From assembly GCF_029623395.1 (NCBI RefSeq), contig NZ_JAPYKK010000006.1, forward strand, positions 1 through 64,000: 64,000 bases of DNA, written 5' to 3'. This document shows, one piece after another, positions 34,146-42,517 of this stretch (within the stretch, counting starts at the first letter, position 1; each line of letters opens with the position of its first letter). The position numbers and the translations under genes are program-made. The notes below the pieces were generated by a model that did no database searches, had not been told where the DNA came from, and was given only the letters and a program-made list of their open reading frames with translations. Source of the stretch: Sphingomonas echinoides (GTDB lineage: Bacteria; Pseudomonadota; Alphaproteobacteria; Sphingomonadales; Sphingomonadaceae).

Positions 34146-34697
34146 ATGTACCAGCGCCCCAAGAACCAGACCCCAACCCGAGAAAAAAAGCCAATTCCGC
34201 CGCTAGATAGCGCCGCATTGGAACGGATCGCCTTACGCTATGTCGAACGTTTTTCAACGACGCGTGCGAAATTGGTGGCCTATCTCGTGCGAAAGGTGCG
34301 CGAACGAGGGTGGGAAGGGCCAGAAAGAGACCCCGCCGGAATCGCCGAGAAGTTCGCCGAACTGGGCTATGTCAACGACCGCGCGTTCGGCGAGGCGCGA
34401 GCGGTCGCTATGGCGCGCCGCGGGTTGGGTCAACGTCGGGTCGCTGGCGTATTGCGCCAGTCTGGCCTCAATGAAGATGACACTGCCGCGATCGTGCCAG
34501 GCGTGGAGGAGCGGGCGGTAGAGACCGCGCTCGCTTTTGCGAAGCGGCGACGGTTCGGGCCCTTCGCCTTGCAGCAAGCTGACGCACCGCTACGGGAGAA
34601 ACAAATTGCCGCGATGATTCGCGGCGGTCACGGCTTCACCATCGCGCGGAAGATCGTGAACCTAATGCCTGGCGAAAGCTTCGAAACATTTGTTTAG
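34146..34697 (+). CDS. recX: Regulatory protein RecX
   Basis: This 183-residue helical protein restrains RecA filaments. Three RecX-type helical repeats are visible: IALRYVERFSTTRAKLVAYL, FAELGYVNDRAFGEARAVAM with ARRGLGQRRV, and a last repeat ending KIVNLM. The start is ATG 34146 (MYQRPKNQTPTREK). It diverges from the FAAL gene with ~120 nt between them. recA is not next to it. Confidence 0.88.
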   Translation: MYQRPKNQTPTREKKPIPPLDSAALERIALRYVERFSTTRAKLVAYLVRKVRERGWEGPERDPAGIAEKFAELGYVNDRAFGEARAVAMARRGLGQRRVAGVLRQSGLNEDDTAAIVPGVEERAVETALAFAKRRRFGPFALQQADAPLREKQIAAMIRGGHGFTIARKIVNLMPGESFETFV

Positions 34698-34821
34698 TTC
34701 GGCCGAAGTGAAGAATAACGCTCTATTTACCAAATTATACAAAGAGTATTGACCGCTGCGTCACGGGCCTTTCGATCCTGCATGAAGTCATGCTATGGGC
34801 CCGGACGGGGGACTTTATAAA

Positions 34822-35412
34822 ATGCGTGATGAACCGATTCCGGCGACTGTGCAGCTGGGTCGCGAGGGCCGAATAGATGATGAAGCTGATATCGTGAGCG
34901 AAGACTCGCAACGTTATTCAGGCGTTCTGAAATGGTTCGACATGACCCGGGGCTTTGGCTTTCTTGTCGCCGACCAAGAAGGGGTCGGCGACATTTTGAT
35001 CCACTTCTCGGTATTGCGCCCGCACGGGCGGCGTAGCTTGCCTGAGGGTGCTCGGCTCGAATGTATAGCCTCGTTGCGGGAACGGGGTTTGCAGGCGAGT
35101 GAGATTCTCTCGATCGATCTTACGAATGCGGTCGAACCTCCACCAAAAGTTCGCCCTGAATCGCAAAGGCCCGATCCTGCGGCCCTGATCGAGGGGGCTG
35201 GCCCCTTCGAGCCCGTGGCGGTGAAGTGGTTCAATCGCTTGAAAGGGTATGGCTTCCTTGTGCGCGGCGACGATTCCGGCGATATCTTCGTCCACGTAGA
35301 AACGTTACGTCGCGCCGGCCTGGAGGAAGTCGAACCGGGACAGGTGCTCTTCGCCCGCATGGTGGGAGGAGAGAAGGGGCCGCTGGCGGTGACGGTCGAA
35401 CAGAAGATCTAA
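34822..35412 (+). CDS. Two-domain cold shock protein
   Basis: This ~196-residue protein carries two cold-shock domains. CSD1 is near residues 30–100 ([20 protein letters not shown]) and CSD2 near 130–196 ([20 protein letters not shown]). Each has the aromatic nucleic-acid-binding RNP strands, and a ~30-residue charged/Pro linker joins them. It probably binds single-stranded RNA or DNA. I prefer ATG 34822 ([11 protein letters not shown]) because GGGGGA lies nine bases upstream. ATG 34795 is an in-frame alternative. The upstream ~100 nt are AT-rich and contain TTGACC at 34749, a possible –35. Confidence 0.88.
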   Translation: MRDEPIPATVQLGREGRIDDEADIVSEDSQRYSGVLKWFDMTRGFGFLVADQEGVGDILIHFSVLRPHGRRSLPEGARLECIASLRERGLQASEILSIDLTNAVEPPPKVRPESQRPDPAALIEGAGPFEPVAVKWFNRLKGYGFLVRGDDSGDIFVHVETLRRAGLEEVEPGQVLFARMVGGEKGPLAVTVEQKI

Positions 35413-35421
35413 GGACTGTCC

Positions 35422-35919
35422 ATGCGCCGGCAATTGCTGACTGTTTTTGCCTTCGCAGGCTTCGCGACGGCGCTTGGCGGCTGCCGTGACAACGCACCCG
35501 CCGCGGCGTCGACCGAGGTTGCGCCGGGGATGGTGGCGGTGACCATCAGCAGCGGTACTGGGCAGCATCGCTTCCTGGTAGAGTCGGCCGCTAGCGAGGA
35601 AGAGCAGCGCCGCGGACTGATGTTCCGAACGGATATACCGGAAAATGGTGGAATGTTGTTCGCGCCCTACCCACCGCAAGGGGCACCGCGCGAAGCGAGT
35701 TTCTGGATGAAGGACACGCCGACGCCGCTCGACATCATCTTCATTCGCCCGGACCAGACGATCGCGCGGATTGCGGAGAACACGATCCCCCAATCCGAGA
35801 TTCCGGTAGCGTCTGGCGAACCCGTCTCGGCCGTGCTCGAGCTTCGGGGCGGTCGCTCGGTCGATCTTGGCATCAAGGAAGGCGACCGGATCAGCTGGAC
35901 GGCCTCTTCCCGGCGTTGA
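35422..35919 (+). CDS. DUF192 family exported protein
   Basis: This 165-residue protein has a lipoprotein-like N-terminus (FAFAGFATALGGCRDN) and the DUF192 body: SAASEEEQRRGLMFRTDIPE, then GGMLFAPYPP, ASFWMKDTPTPLDIIFIRPD and AVLELRGG. DUF192 proteins are small periplasmic β-barrels of unknown function. It begins nine nt after the cold-shock gene and precedes the NDUFA12-like gene, a neighbourhood that recurs in Alphaproteobacteria. Confidence 0.88.
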   Translation: MRRQLLTVFAFAGFATALGGCRDNAPAAASTEVAPGMVAVTISSGTGQHRFLVESAASEEEQRRGLMFRTDIPENGGMLFAPYPPQGAPREASFWMKDTPTPLDIIFIRPDQTIARIAENTIPQSEIPVASGEPVSAVLELRGGRSVDLGIKEGDRISWTASSRR

Positions 35920-35961
35920 TCTCGGTTGAAGGGCACGGCGTGGCGCGCTAAGCGCTATGGC

Positions 35962-36354
35962 ATGGGCATCAATCTCAACCCCTTCACTTGGTGGACCGGC
36001 GCAAGCTGGGGCACGGCATTCGGGCTTCGCGGCAAGGCGCGCATGGGCGAGGACTCGCTCGGCAATGTCTATTACGAGGGCGGTCGGGATACTGCCGGCA
36101 ACCCGCGTCGCTGGGTTATTTACAACGGTATCAACGACACCAGCCGGATCGCTCCCGAATGGTTCAGCTGGTTGCACCATCAGGTTGCCGACGTGCCGGA
36201 TCGTGCACTTCCCGCGCCGCGGGCGTGGCAACTCCCGCCCGAACCGAATCTGACCGGCACCGTTCTGGCCTATCGTCCAAAGGGCGCCATTGAAAAGGGC
36301 GGTGTGCGCGCTCAGGCCACCGGGGATTACGAAGCCTGGACGCCGGACGCGTGA
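35962..36354 (+). CDS. NDUFA12-like complex I accessory protein
   Basis: This 130-residue protein resembles the B17.2/NDUFA12 subunit: KARMGEDSLGNVYYEGGRDT followed by NPRRWVIYNG and PEWFSWLHHQ. It is an accessory subunit of alphaproteobacterial complex I near the NADH-binding arm. The start is ATG 35962 (MGINLNPFTWWTG). The frame extension via TTG 35926 is weak. The stop overlaps the GTG of the DUF2155 gene. Confidence 0.9.
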   Translation: MGINLNPFTWWTGASWGTAFGLRGKARMGEDSLGNVYYEGGRDTAGNPRRWVIYNGINDTSRIAPEWFSWLHHQVADVPDRALPAPRAWQLPPEPNLTGTVLAYRPKGAIEKGGVRAQATGDYEAWTPDA

Positions 36355-36998
36355 TTCGCCCCGCGCTGGGCGCGGCCGGTGTGGCCGCGCTGCTGGCGAC
36401 GACAGGGTGTGATCGCGCCGCGGACGCGCCCGCGCCCGTGCCGACCGCTACCGCGGAAACCGCGCTCGATGCGGATACGAGTTCACAGAATGTCGTGACG
36501 GTGGACGTGGCTGGCGGCGTTGATCCCAGTTTCGGCGCGACACAGATGGCGCAACGTGTGGCGACGCTCGGCCTGCTCAACAAACGCAACGGGCAGGCGC
36601 GTGACGTGGTGCTCAAGCCCGGGCAAACAGTCCGCGTCGGCGACGTGGTGTTGCATCTCAAGGCATGTGAACAGACCGCGCCGTGGGAGCAGGAGCACTA
36701 TACCGGTGCCTTCGTGCAGGTCGATATCGCGGGAGCCGACAAGGGCTGGCGGCGTGTGTTCTCAGGCTGGTTGTTCAAGGAACGGCCTGGGCTAAACGTG
36801 GTTCAGCATCCGATTTACGATGTCTGGACCAAGAATTGCGCAATGACCTTCCCTGAAGGCGGACCCGACTCGGTCTCGGCGGGCACGCCGTCCACGGCTG
36901 CCACACCTCGGTCGAGTGCGAAGAAGTCACCGACGCCCGCCGAGGAATCGCCTGAACCGGTCACGGCCGACAGTGCGCCGGACAATTCGACCAAATAA
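36351..36998 (+). CDS. DUF2155 domain lipoprotein
   Basis: This 215-residue protein starts with GTG overlapping the previous stop (GTGA). It has a lipobox-like TTGC near residue 20, a polar linker, and a DUF2155 core from about residue 78: LNKRNGQARDVVLKPGQTVR, HLKACEQTAPWEQEHYTGAF and NVVQHPIYDVWTKNCAM. DUF2155 genes commonly sit between NDUFA12-like and aat genes in Alphaproteobacteria. The last ~60 codons (Ser/Pro/Ala tail) overlap the convergent aat gene by 184 nt, which is unusual. Confidence 0.85.
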   Translation: MIRPALGAAGVAALLATTGCDRAADAPAPVPTATAETALDADTSSQNVVTVDVAGGVDPSFGATQMAQRVATLGLLNKRNGQARDVVLKPGQTVRVGDVVLHLKACEQTAPWEQEHYTGAFVQVDIAGADKGWRRVFSGWLFKERPGLNVVQHPIYDVWTKNCAMTFPEGGPDSVSAGTPSTAATPRSSAKKSPTPAEESPEPVTADSAPDNSTK

Positions 36999-37579
36999 GC
37001 CGCCCGCGGAATTTCGACCGCGCCCAGCGATGCCAGATGGTCTGTCATGAACTGACAATCGAGCAGCACGAACCCGCCGGCACGAAGGCGGGCTACGAGC
37101 CATGCGATCGCGACTTTCGACGCATCACGCGCGCGGCTGACCATGCTTTCCCCGAAGAACGCCCGGCCGAGCGCCAGTCCGTACAGTCCGCCGACCATCT
37201 CATCGCCGTCCCAGACTTCAATCGAATGCGCGAAGCCGAGCCTATGCAGGCGGTTGAACACGTCCTCGATCTGCGGATTGATCCAAGTATCAGGGCGGTT
37301 CGGCACCGCTTCCGCACAGAGTCGCATCATCGCGCCGAACTGCTGGTCGGCGGTCACGCGGAATCGGTCGCGTGCGATCGTCTTGCGCAGCGATTGCGAA
37401 AGGTGGAACCCATCCAGTGGAAGTACCGCGCGATCCTGTGGTTCCACCCAATAGATTTCATCGGCGGTCCGGCTGTCGGCCATCGGAAACACGCCGACTG
37501 CATACGCCCCCAGCACCAATTGCGGATCAAGCGGATCGATTGGTGGAACGTCGAGGATGGGCGAGGGAGGAGCCCTCAT
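36815..37579 (-). CDS. aat: Leucyl/phenylalanyl-tRNA–protein transferase
   Basis: This 254-residue enzyme adds Leu or Phe to N-terminal Arg/Lys of proteins for ClpAP degradation. VLGAYAVGVFPMADSRTADE near residue 22, IYWVEPQDRAVLPLDGFHLS and GGLYGLALGRAFFGESMVSR are diagnostic. FVLLDCQFMTDHLASLGAVE then IPRAAYL marks the usual C-terminal end. A further ~50 residues after that are low-complexity and lie antisense to the DUF2155 gene, so the open frame may simply run on. The start is ATG 37579, overlapping the parA-like stop. Confidence 0.92.
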   Translation of the reverse strand: MRAPPSPILDVPPIDPLDPQLVLGAYAVGVFPMADSRTADEIYWVEPQDRAVLPLDGFHLSQSLRKTIARDRFRVTADQQFGAMMRLCAEAVPNRPDTWINPQIEDVFNRLHRLGFAHSIEVWDGDEMVGGLYGLALGRAFFGESMVSRARDASKVAIAWLVARLRAGGFVLLDCQFMTDHLASLGAVEIPRAAYLVELSGALSAVTGSGDSSAGVGDFFALDRGVAAVDGVPAETESGPPSGKVIAQFLVQTS

Positions 37580-38301
37580 GCCGCGAGACGACGTTCGATC
37601 GCTTGCCAGAGCCGGCCGAAGGCGGCGGCGCCGGTTGAGCGCGGGGCGAAGCTGCCGATCGGCGCACGGCGTGCGGTAACTTGCTCGATCTGGCTCGCAG
37701 TAGGAATGACTGGCCAGTCCGGATGGCGCGCGAGCGCGTCGGCGTGGAGCTTGCGGCGGCCGTCCACCATCGAGTGTACCGGCATGATATCCGTCCGCCC
37801 GCCGAGATGGGCAATCACGTCCGCCTGTGCGCGCTCCGACAGTGGGGAGGGGATGACGGGCACAACGATGAGGTCGGCCGCCCGCATTACCTGTTCGGTC
37901 GTCTCGGTCAGTCCGGGCGGGCAATCGAGCAGGATGCGATCGTAATCTTTACGCAGGCCGGCGAGGAGCTTCTGGAGCCGCTTCTTCTTGTCCATTTCGT
38001 GGAAAAGCAAATCCAGGCCGCGAAGCGATGAATCCGCGCCGAGCAGGTCGAGCCGCGGGATTGCCGTCTTTTCGATCAGCGTTTCGGGTGCCACGTCCTT
38101 GGCGAAGATCGATTGTGCCAGGCCATGGTGCTTGGGCACATCGGCATTGAGCGTCAGCAGGAAGCTGCTCGCCGCCTGCGGGTCCAGATCCCACAAGAGC
38201 GTGCGGCGGGAGGACTGGATTGCTGCTGACCATGCCAGATTCACGGCAAGCGTGGTTTTTCCGACGCCGCCTTTCAAACTGTAGATCGCGATCGTCGACA
38301 C
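37576..38301 (-). CDS. Orphan ParA-family ATPase
   Basis: This 241-residue P-loop ATPase has a deviant Walker A (YSLKGGVGKTTLAVNLAWSA), Walker A' DLDPQAASSF and Walker B-like RILLDCPPGLTETTEQ. No parB is nearby. Such solitary ParA proteins position large complexes such as chemoreceptors, carboxysomes or flagella, or act in division. The role here is unknown. I chose GTG 38301 because AAGGG lies at a good distance upstream, and ATG 38331 is in frame. The stop overlaps aat's ATG, so the two are co-translated, an odd pairing. Confidence 0.85.
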   Translation of the reverse strand: MSTIAIYSLKGGVGKTTLAVNLAWSAAIQSSRRTLLWDLDPQAASSFLLTLNADVPKHHGLAQSIFAKDVAPETLIEKTAIPRLDLLGADSSLRGLDLLFHEMDKKKRLQKLLAGLRKDYDRILLDCPPGLTETTEQVMRAADLIVVPVIPSPLSERAQADVIAHLGGRTDIMPVHSMVDGRRKLHADALARHPDWPVIPTASQIEQVTARRAPIGSFAPRSTGAAAFGRLWQAIERRLAA

Positions 38302-38368
38302 CGGCAAAGCCCTTCGCTCAGGAACGGGCATCGTGCCGGATGCCGACGATGTGCGCAATAAAGGTTGG

Positions 38369-38746
38369 TTAGAGGTCGCAGAGCTGCTTGGGCTTACCCG
38401 GCTGTGTCAGCGTGACTGCCTTGACCGTGCCCGTCATTTCATAGCCGTCGGCCTTAAGCGGATCGCCAGCGTTTGCGGCGGTCAGCTTTACCGGGGTGCC
38501 GGTCTGCGTGCTGCGAACGAGCGCCTGCTTGTCGCCCTCGAAGAAGGTTACATACACCAAGCTATTGTCGGCGCAGCGGAACGTAGCTTCTTTCTTGATC
38601 GCCGGCGGAAGTTCGACCGGCGCACGGTTCGCGATTTCCGCCGCCATCGGGTCGGCAGAGACTGAAGTAACTTCGGTTGGCTTGTTATCACAGGCCGACA
38701 GCGCAAGGAGCGCGACGGCGGCGGCGGGGAGCAGTTTGTTGAGCAT
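38369..38746 (-). CDS. Small putative lipoprotein, possibly MliC-like
   Basis: This 125-residue protein has a lipobox LSAC after AAAVALLA and a compact domain with TFRCADNSLVYVTFFEGDKQ and a second cysteine in KQLCDL. A Cys–Cys pair plus a short all-β pattern resembles membrane-bound lysozyme inhibitors (MliC), but the match is loose. It precedes the orphan ParA on the same strand by 67 nt. The longer frame to 38848 runs into the polymerase gene's 3' end and is not credible. Confidence 0.6.
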   Translation of the reverse strand: MLNKLLPAAAVALLALSACDNKPTEVTSVSADPMAAEIANRAPVELPPAIKKEATFRCADNSLVYVTFFEGDKQALVRSTQTGTPVKLTAANAGDPLKADGYEMTGTVKAVTLTQPGKPKQLCDL

Positions 38747-38847
38747 TCGATTTTCTTCGCGCACGCGGTACGTAGCGTCAAGACCCCGCTGTGGCGGCGC
38801 GTATCGGATCGACGCACTGCAGCAAATATTTCGTGGTAGCGTCATCA

Positions 38848-40167
38848 TTACTCATGGAATTCGTCGAGGTCAGGAATTCGTCCGAAGGCGATCTTGGTGC
38901 CTATTCGATCGAGTCTTCCGCCGTTCTGGGGGCCTAGGCTCACTGCGTGTCGACCGAACTTCTCGTTGATCCGGTCCATTGCACGGCTCAACGCAAGTGT
39001 ACGGGTTTCGCGAGCAAGGGGGTCGTCCGGATCAAGGAGGCCGAACAGGGATTGCTGCTCTCCGGTGACCGGTTCGATCTCCGCCAGCGTCACGCCGATC
39101 ATGCGGACCTGAAAGTCACCAGGACGCGCCTTGCCTGCTGCGGCAAGCAGCGGGAACAGCTTTTCCAGGGCGGTCAGGACGACGAAGCTGTCCTGGGTCG
39201 CGGGCAGTTTGGCCGAACAGCGCCAGGCCGATTTGTCGTCCTCGAACCGTGCGTGCAGTACCAGCAAACGCGCCCGATACGCTTTGCGGCGCAGGCGGCT
39301 GGCTGCCTTCAGCGCGAGGCGACGCGCGGTAAGCCGCACTGGCGCCGCGCTGCGTTTCCCGGGGGAGAGTACATGGCTGTGCCCGATCGACCGACTTTGC
39401 GTGGCCTTTTCCGGCAGGTCGACCCCGTGCAGCAGATACCACAACCGATCGCCGTTGGTGCCGCCCCATGCATTTCCGGCATCACGCGGGCGCCGCTCGC
39501 AATATTGGCGGATGTCGTTGATGCCTTCCTGCGCGAGCCGGCGTTCCATCTTCGCGCCGATCCCGCTGATGTCGCGCAACTGCAGATCATACAGCCGCTG
39601 CGGCAGGGTTTCGGCGTGCAGGATGACGAGGCCGTCCGGTTTCTGCAGATCGGACGCGAGTTTGGCGAGCAGTCGGTTGGGCGCTATCCCGACCGAACTC
39701 GTCATGCAGTCCCCGATGTTTGCGCGGATTCCTGCCTTGATCCGGTGCGCTAGCGCGGTGGCGGCGGCAACGCTGTTTTCATTGTCGAGCAAGCGACATG
39801 CTACCTCGTCGATCGAGCACACCTTGGTCACCGGAATATGCCGCCAGATCTCGGCGACGATCGCGTCGTGGAATTCGACATATTTGTCGTGGCGCGCGGG
39901 CGTGATGATGAGGTCGCGACACAGGCGCTTGGCCTCCCAAACCGGCGTGCCGGTCCTGATGCCGAACCGCTTCGCCTCGACGCTTGCTGCGATCGCGACC
40001 GTCGTGTCGCTGTCGATCGGCGCGACCAACACGGGTTTGCCCCGGAGCGCAGGGTCGAGCTGCTGCTCGACGCTCGCGAAATAGCTGTTCAGATCGAGAA
40101 ACAACCAGCGAAGCGGGCGTGGCGGAAGCACCAGAGCAGTTTCGGGGGACTCGAAGCGGGTTTCCAT
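38848..40167 (-). CDS. Y-family DNA polymerase
   Basis: This 439-residue translesion polymerase begins with LFLDLNSYFASVEQQLDPAL, the first catalytic Asp segment. VCSIDEVACRLL near residue 115 holds the SIDE motif with the other two metal ligands. A helix-hairpin region follows (LRDISGIGAKMERRLAQEGI). Near the C-terminus EQQSLFGLL resembles a β-clamp-binding motif. It is DinB-like, but the start LDLNSYFASVEQ differs from classical DNA polymerase IV, so I leave the symbol blank. It diverges from cysK with ~125 nt between. Confidence 0.9.
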   Translation of the reverse strand: METRFESPETALVLPPRPLRWLFLDLNSYFASVEQQLDPALRGKPVLVAPIDSDTTVAIAASVEAKRFGIRTGTPVWEAKRLCRDLIITPARHDKYVEFHDAIVAEIWRHIPVTKVCSIDEVACRLLDNENSVAAATALAHRIKAGIRANIGDCMTSSVGIAPNRLLAKLASDLQKPDGLVILHAETLPQRLYDLQLRDISGIGAKMERRLAQEGINDIRQYCERRPRDAGNAWGGTNGDRLWYLLHGVDLPEKATQSRSIGHSHVLSPGKRSAAPVRLTARRLALKAASRLRRKAYRARLLVLHARFEDDKSAWRCSAKLPATQDSFVVLTALEKLFPLLAAAGKARPGDFQVRMIGVTLAEIEPVTGEQQSLFGLLDPDDPLARETRTLALSRAMDRINEKFGRHAVSLGPQNGGRLDRIGTKIAFGRIPDLDEFHE

Positions 40168-40293
40168 GGCCTAGGAACAATACCAGAACAATCGAGCGCC
40201 TAACAGCGCGTTCTTGGCGCGGCGTAGCGCTCTTCGCGCACCACAAAGCGAAGCTTGCTTGCGGCTGAGCACTCGGACGCATAGCTATCCCGC

Positions 40294-41286
40294 ATGCATA
40301 CAACAGCGAACACGCTCGCCCTGATCGGTAATACGCCGCTTGTCCTGCTCAAGGGGCCAAGCGAAGCCGCAGGGGCGGAAATTTATGGGAAGTGCGAATT
40401 CGCCAACCCGGGCGCTTCGGTCAAGGACCGGGCGGCTCTCGGGATCGTCGAGGATGCGGAGGCCCGCGGGGCGATCCTGCCGGGCGGGACCTTCGTCGAG
40501 GGTACTGCTGGCAATACCGGGATCGGGCTCGCGCTCGTCGCCAATGCTAAGGGGTACAAGACGATCATCGTCATGCCTGAGACGCAGAGCCGCGAGAAGA
40601 TGGACACTTTGCGCGCACTTGGTGCCGAACTGGTGCTGGTTCCCGCCGCTCCTTATTCGAATCCCGGCCATTTCGTCCACACTTCGCGCCGAATTGCTGA
40701 GGAAACCGCCAATGCGGTGTGGGCGAACCAGTTCGACAATATCGCCAACCGTCGTGCGCACATCACCGGGACCGCCGAGGAAATCTGGAACCAGATGGAC
40801 GGGCGCATCGACGGCTTTACCTGCGCTGCAGGTACTGGTGGGACGATCGCAGGGGTCGGCCTTGGTCTTAAAGCGCACGACGAGAATGTCTGCATCGCGC
40901 TGACCGATCCGCACGGGGCCTCGCTTTACGAATATTACGCCAATGGCGAGCTCAAATCGGAGGGGTCTTCGGTCGCGGAAGGGATCGGACAGGGGCGAAT
41001 CACCGCCAACCTCGAAGGCGCCCCGATCGACACGCAATTCCGGATTTCCGACGCGGAAGGCATGGAGTGGGTGACGCGCCTGTTATCCGAAGAGGGGCTG
41101 TGCCTCGGTCTTTCGTCCGGGATCAACGTTGCGGGCGCAGTGCGACTTGCGCACCATCTCGGGTCGGGGTCGCGCGTCGTGACGATCCTGTGCGACACCG
41201 GCTTTCGGTACCTGTCGACTCTGTACAACCGGGAATGGTTGGAGGCGAAAGGACTGGCCGTTCCGCCGTGGCTGGCGGGCGATTAA
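40294..41286 (+). CDS. cysK: Cysteine synthase A
   Basis: This 330-residue PLP enzyme makes cysteine from O-acetylserine and sulphide. ALIGNTPLVLLKGPSE starts the fold, NPGASVKDRAAL near residue 38 carries the PLP lysine, and GTAGNTGIGLALVANAKGYK is the substrate-binding loop. CAAGTGGTIAGVGLGLK binds the PLP phosphate. The C-terminus YLSTLYNREWLEAKG is typical of CysK. It is not linked to cysE here. Confidence 0.93.
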   Translation: MHTTANTLALIGNTPLVLLKGPSEAAGAEIYGKCEFANPGASVKDRAALGIVEDAEARGAILPGGTFVEGTAGNTGIGLALVANAKGYKTIIVMPETQSREKMDTLRALGAELVLVPAAPYSNPGHFVHTSRRIAEETANAVWANQFDNIANRRAHITGTAEEIWNQMDGRIDGFTCAAGTGGTIAGVGLGLKAHDENVCIALTDPHGASLYEYYANGELKSEGSSVAEGIGQGRITANLEGAPIDTQFRISDAEGMEWVTRLLSEEGLCLGLSSGINVAGAVRLAHHLGSGSRVVTILCDTGFRYLSTLYNREWLEAKGLAVPPWLAGD

Positions 41287-41336
41287 GCTTTGCATCGACA
41301 GAGGCGTCAAAAGACGTTACATTTATACCACAGCCT

Positions 41337-41654
41337 ATGAAAATCATCGCACAAGACGCAGCGCAAACGACGCAGCGGTTCCGGGTCGGGATGATCGGAC
41401 TCGCTGCAGTTCTGCTGTTCATCGGACTCGCCGCTGCCATCTTCTCGACCGCCAACCATGACCGTCAGGTTGTGGCGATCGGGAGCGCACGTGCGGACGT
41501 GGTCGCCAATATCGTCTCCGGCGCCTCCGGTTCCACAGCGTCGGGAGTGAACAAGGAGCCGCTCGCCGAACTCGGCGTCGCTCCCAGTGCCGAAGTCGAG
41601 AACGCCACGGCGATCGACAATGCGATGATGCAGCCGGACGCCGCGCAGCAGTGA
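41337..41654 (+). CDS. Small single-pass membrane protein
   Basis: This 105-residue protein has one hydrophobic helix (VGMIGLAAVLLFIGLAAAIF, about residues 18–38) near the N-terminus and an Ala/Ser/Asn-rich tail. ATG 41337 is the plausible start (MKIIAQDAAQTTQ). The frame back to 41067 overlaps cysK. I do not recognise a family. It lies just upstream of the mraZ control region, so it might serve envelope or division functions, but that is only positional. Confidence 0.6.
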   Translation: MKIIAQDAAQTTQRFRVGMIGLAAVLLFIGLAAAIFSTANHDRQVVAIGSARADVVANIVSGASGSTASGVNKEPLAELGVAPSAEVENATAIDNAMMQPDAAQQ

Positions 41655-41702
41655 TCGAATCGCGCATGACTCGACTGGCTTGGAAAACGCCTTCGCCGGT
41701 AC

Positions 41703-41727
41703 GGGGATGTTCGGGGAAAATCCGGGA
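41703..41727 (+). promoter_or_regulatory. Distal MraZ-box cluster, three phased repeats
   Basis: GGGGA at 41703, GGGGA at 41713 and CGGGA at 41723 recur exactly every 10 bp (GGGGATGTTC, GGGGAAAATC, CGGGAAATGA). MraZ is known to bind direct repeats of T/GGGGN separated by five bases upstream of mraZ, which this matches. It lies about 290 nt before the mraZ GTG. Confidence 0.6.
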
Positions 41728-41865
41728 AATGATGTCGCTGCCCCCATTCTGTCGGGGATTCGGCGCCGCTTTCACATCCGTTCACCGAACACACCGGGAA
41801 CGGCTTGATTTCTGGGAAATAGATTTGCGTTGAAAAGCGTGAGATTGACGGTCTCACCCTGTTGA

Positions 41866-41900
41866 TCCCCGGGTTTCCCCTTGTATCCCCGACCCTCCCC
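41866..41900 (-). promoter_or_regulatory. Proximal MraZ-box cluster, four phased repeats on the minus strand
   Basis: TCCCC occurs at 41866, 41876, 41886 and 41896, four copies at exact 10-bp spacing. On the minus strand these read GGGGA-N5 four times, the MraZ operator pattern. It lies 116–151 nt upstream of the mraZ start and probably overlaps the dcw promoter, allowing autoregulation. Confidence 0.7.
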
Positions 41901-42016
41901 GTGATACCTCTGGTCTAACAGGGGCATCCCGAACTCGCATGCATTTTGCAGCGCTGGGAAGTGCAGGTTTGCACTTCCTGGGCCGGGGGAGGCTGGCTCG
42001 CTTGTGCGGGGTAAGC

Positions 42017-42517
42017 GTGGACGAACGTGGGGATTATCAGGGAGACGGTCTTGGCCTTGTCGATGACAAGGGCCGGGTCGCGATTCCTGCTTCTCTTCGG
42101 GCGACGCTGGCGGCGAATGCGCCGCGTGCGGATGGCAAGGATGGCGGAACGGTGATCGTCGGCGTCCATCCCAAGCACAAGTGCCTGCGCGCCTACGACC
42201 CGGCTTATGTGAAGATCCTGCGCGCTCAGCTCGATGCGCGCGAAGCTGCGCATACCGCCGCGGACGGCGAGCCCAATTATAATTTCAAGCGGCGCGGCGC
42301 GAGCGGCGAGCCGGTTCCGTTCGACGGTTCGGGGCGTTTCATCATGCCCGGCTTCCCGCGCGACTATGCCGGGATCGGGGAGCATGCGTTCTTCTGGGGG
42401 ACGCTCGACTGGATCGAGATATGGGACCCCAGGACCTTGCTCGACGCCGAGGATGTCGATCCGGTAATGCAGGCGGCGTGCCGCTATCACTGCAAGACCA
42501 AGGGAGTCGCGCTGTGA
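42017..42517 (+). CDS. mraZ: Transcriptional regulator MraZ
   Basis: This ~166-residue AbrB-like protein opens the dcw cluster and represses it by binding the GGGGA repeats upstream. The first swapped-hairpin repeat is [20 protein letters not shown] and the second is [16 protein letters not shown] with [15 protein letters not shown]. It is longer than E. coli MraZ (152 aa) owing to a linker between repeats. I chose GTG 42017 ([11 protein letters not shown]), where family similarity begins. ATG 41939 is in frame but adds 26 unlike residues. The stop overlaps the rsmH GTG. Confidence 0.92.
   Translation: MDERGDYQGDGLGLVDDKGRVAIPASLRATLAANAPRADGKDGGTVIVGVHPKHKCLRAYDPAYVKILRAQLDAREAAHTAADGEPNYNFKRRGASGEPVPFDGSGRFIMPGFPRDYAGIGEHAFFWGTLDWIEIWDPRTLLDAEDVDPVMQAACRYHCKTKGVAL

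Larger units (their letters stand above)
41655..42016 (+). promoter_or_regulatory. mraZ upstream control region
   Basis: This 362-nt stretch has no credible gene. It contains two sets of phased GGGGA repeats (listed separately at 41703–41727 and 41866–41900) and the presumed promoter of the whole dcw cluster. I could not assign a confident –35/–10. Single GGGA copies at 41795 and 41813 are not in phase with either set. Confidence 0.6.

Noticed and set aside
41795..41817. Extra MraZ boxes (CGGGA and TGGGA)
   Set aside because: They are 18 bp apart and out of phase with the 10-bp repeats on either side.
41939..42016. N-terminal extension of MraZ from ATG 41939
   Set aside because: The 26 added residues have no counterpart in the MraZ family, whose conserved part begins right after GTG 42017.
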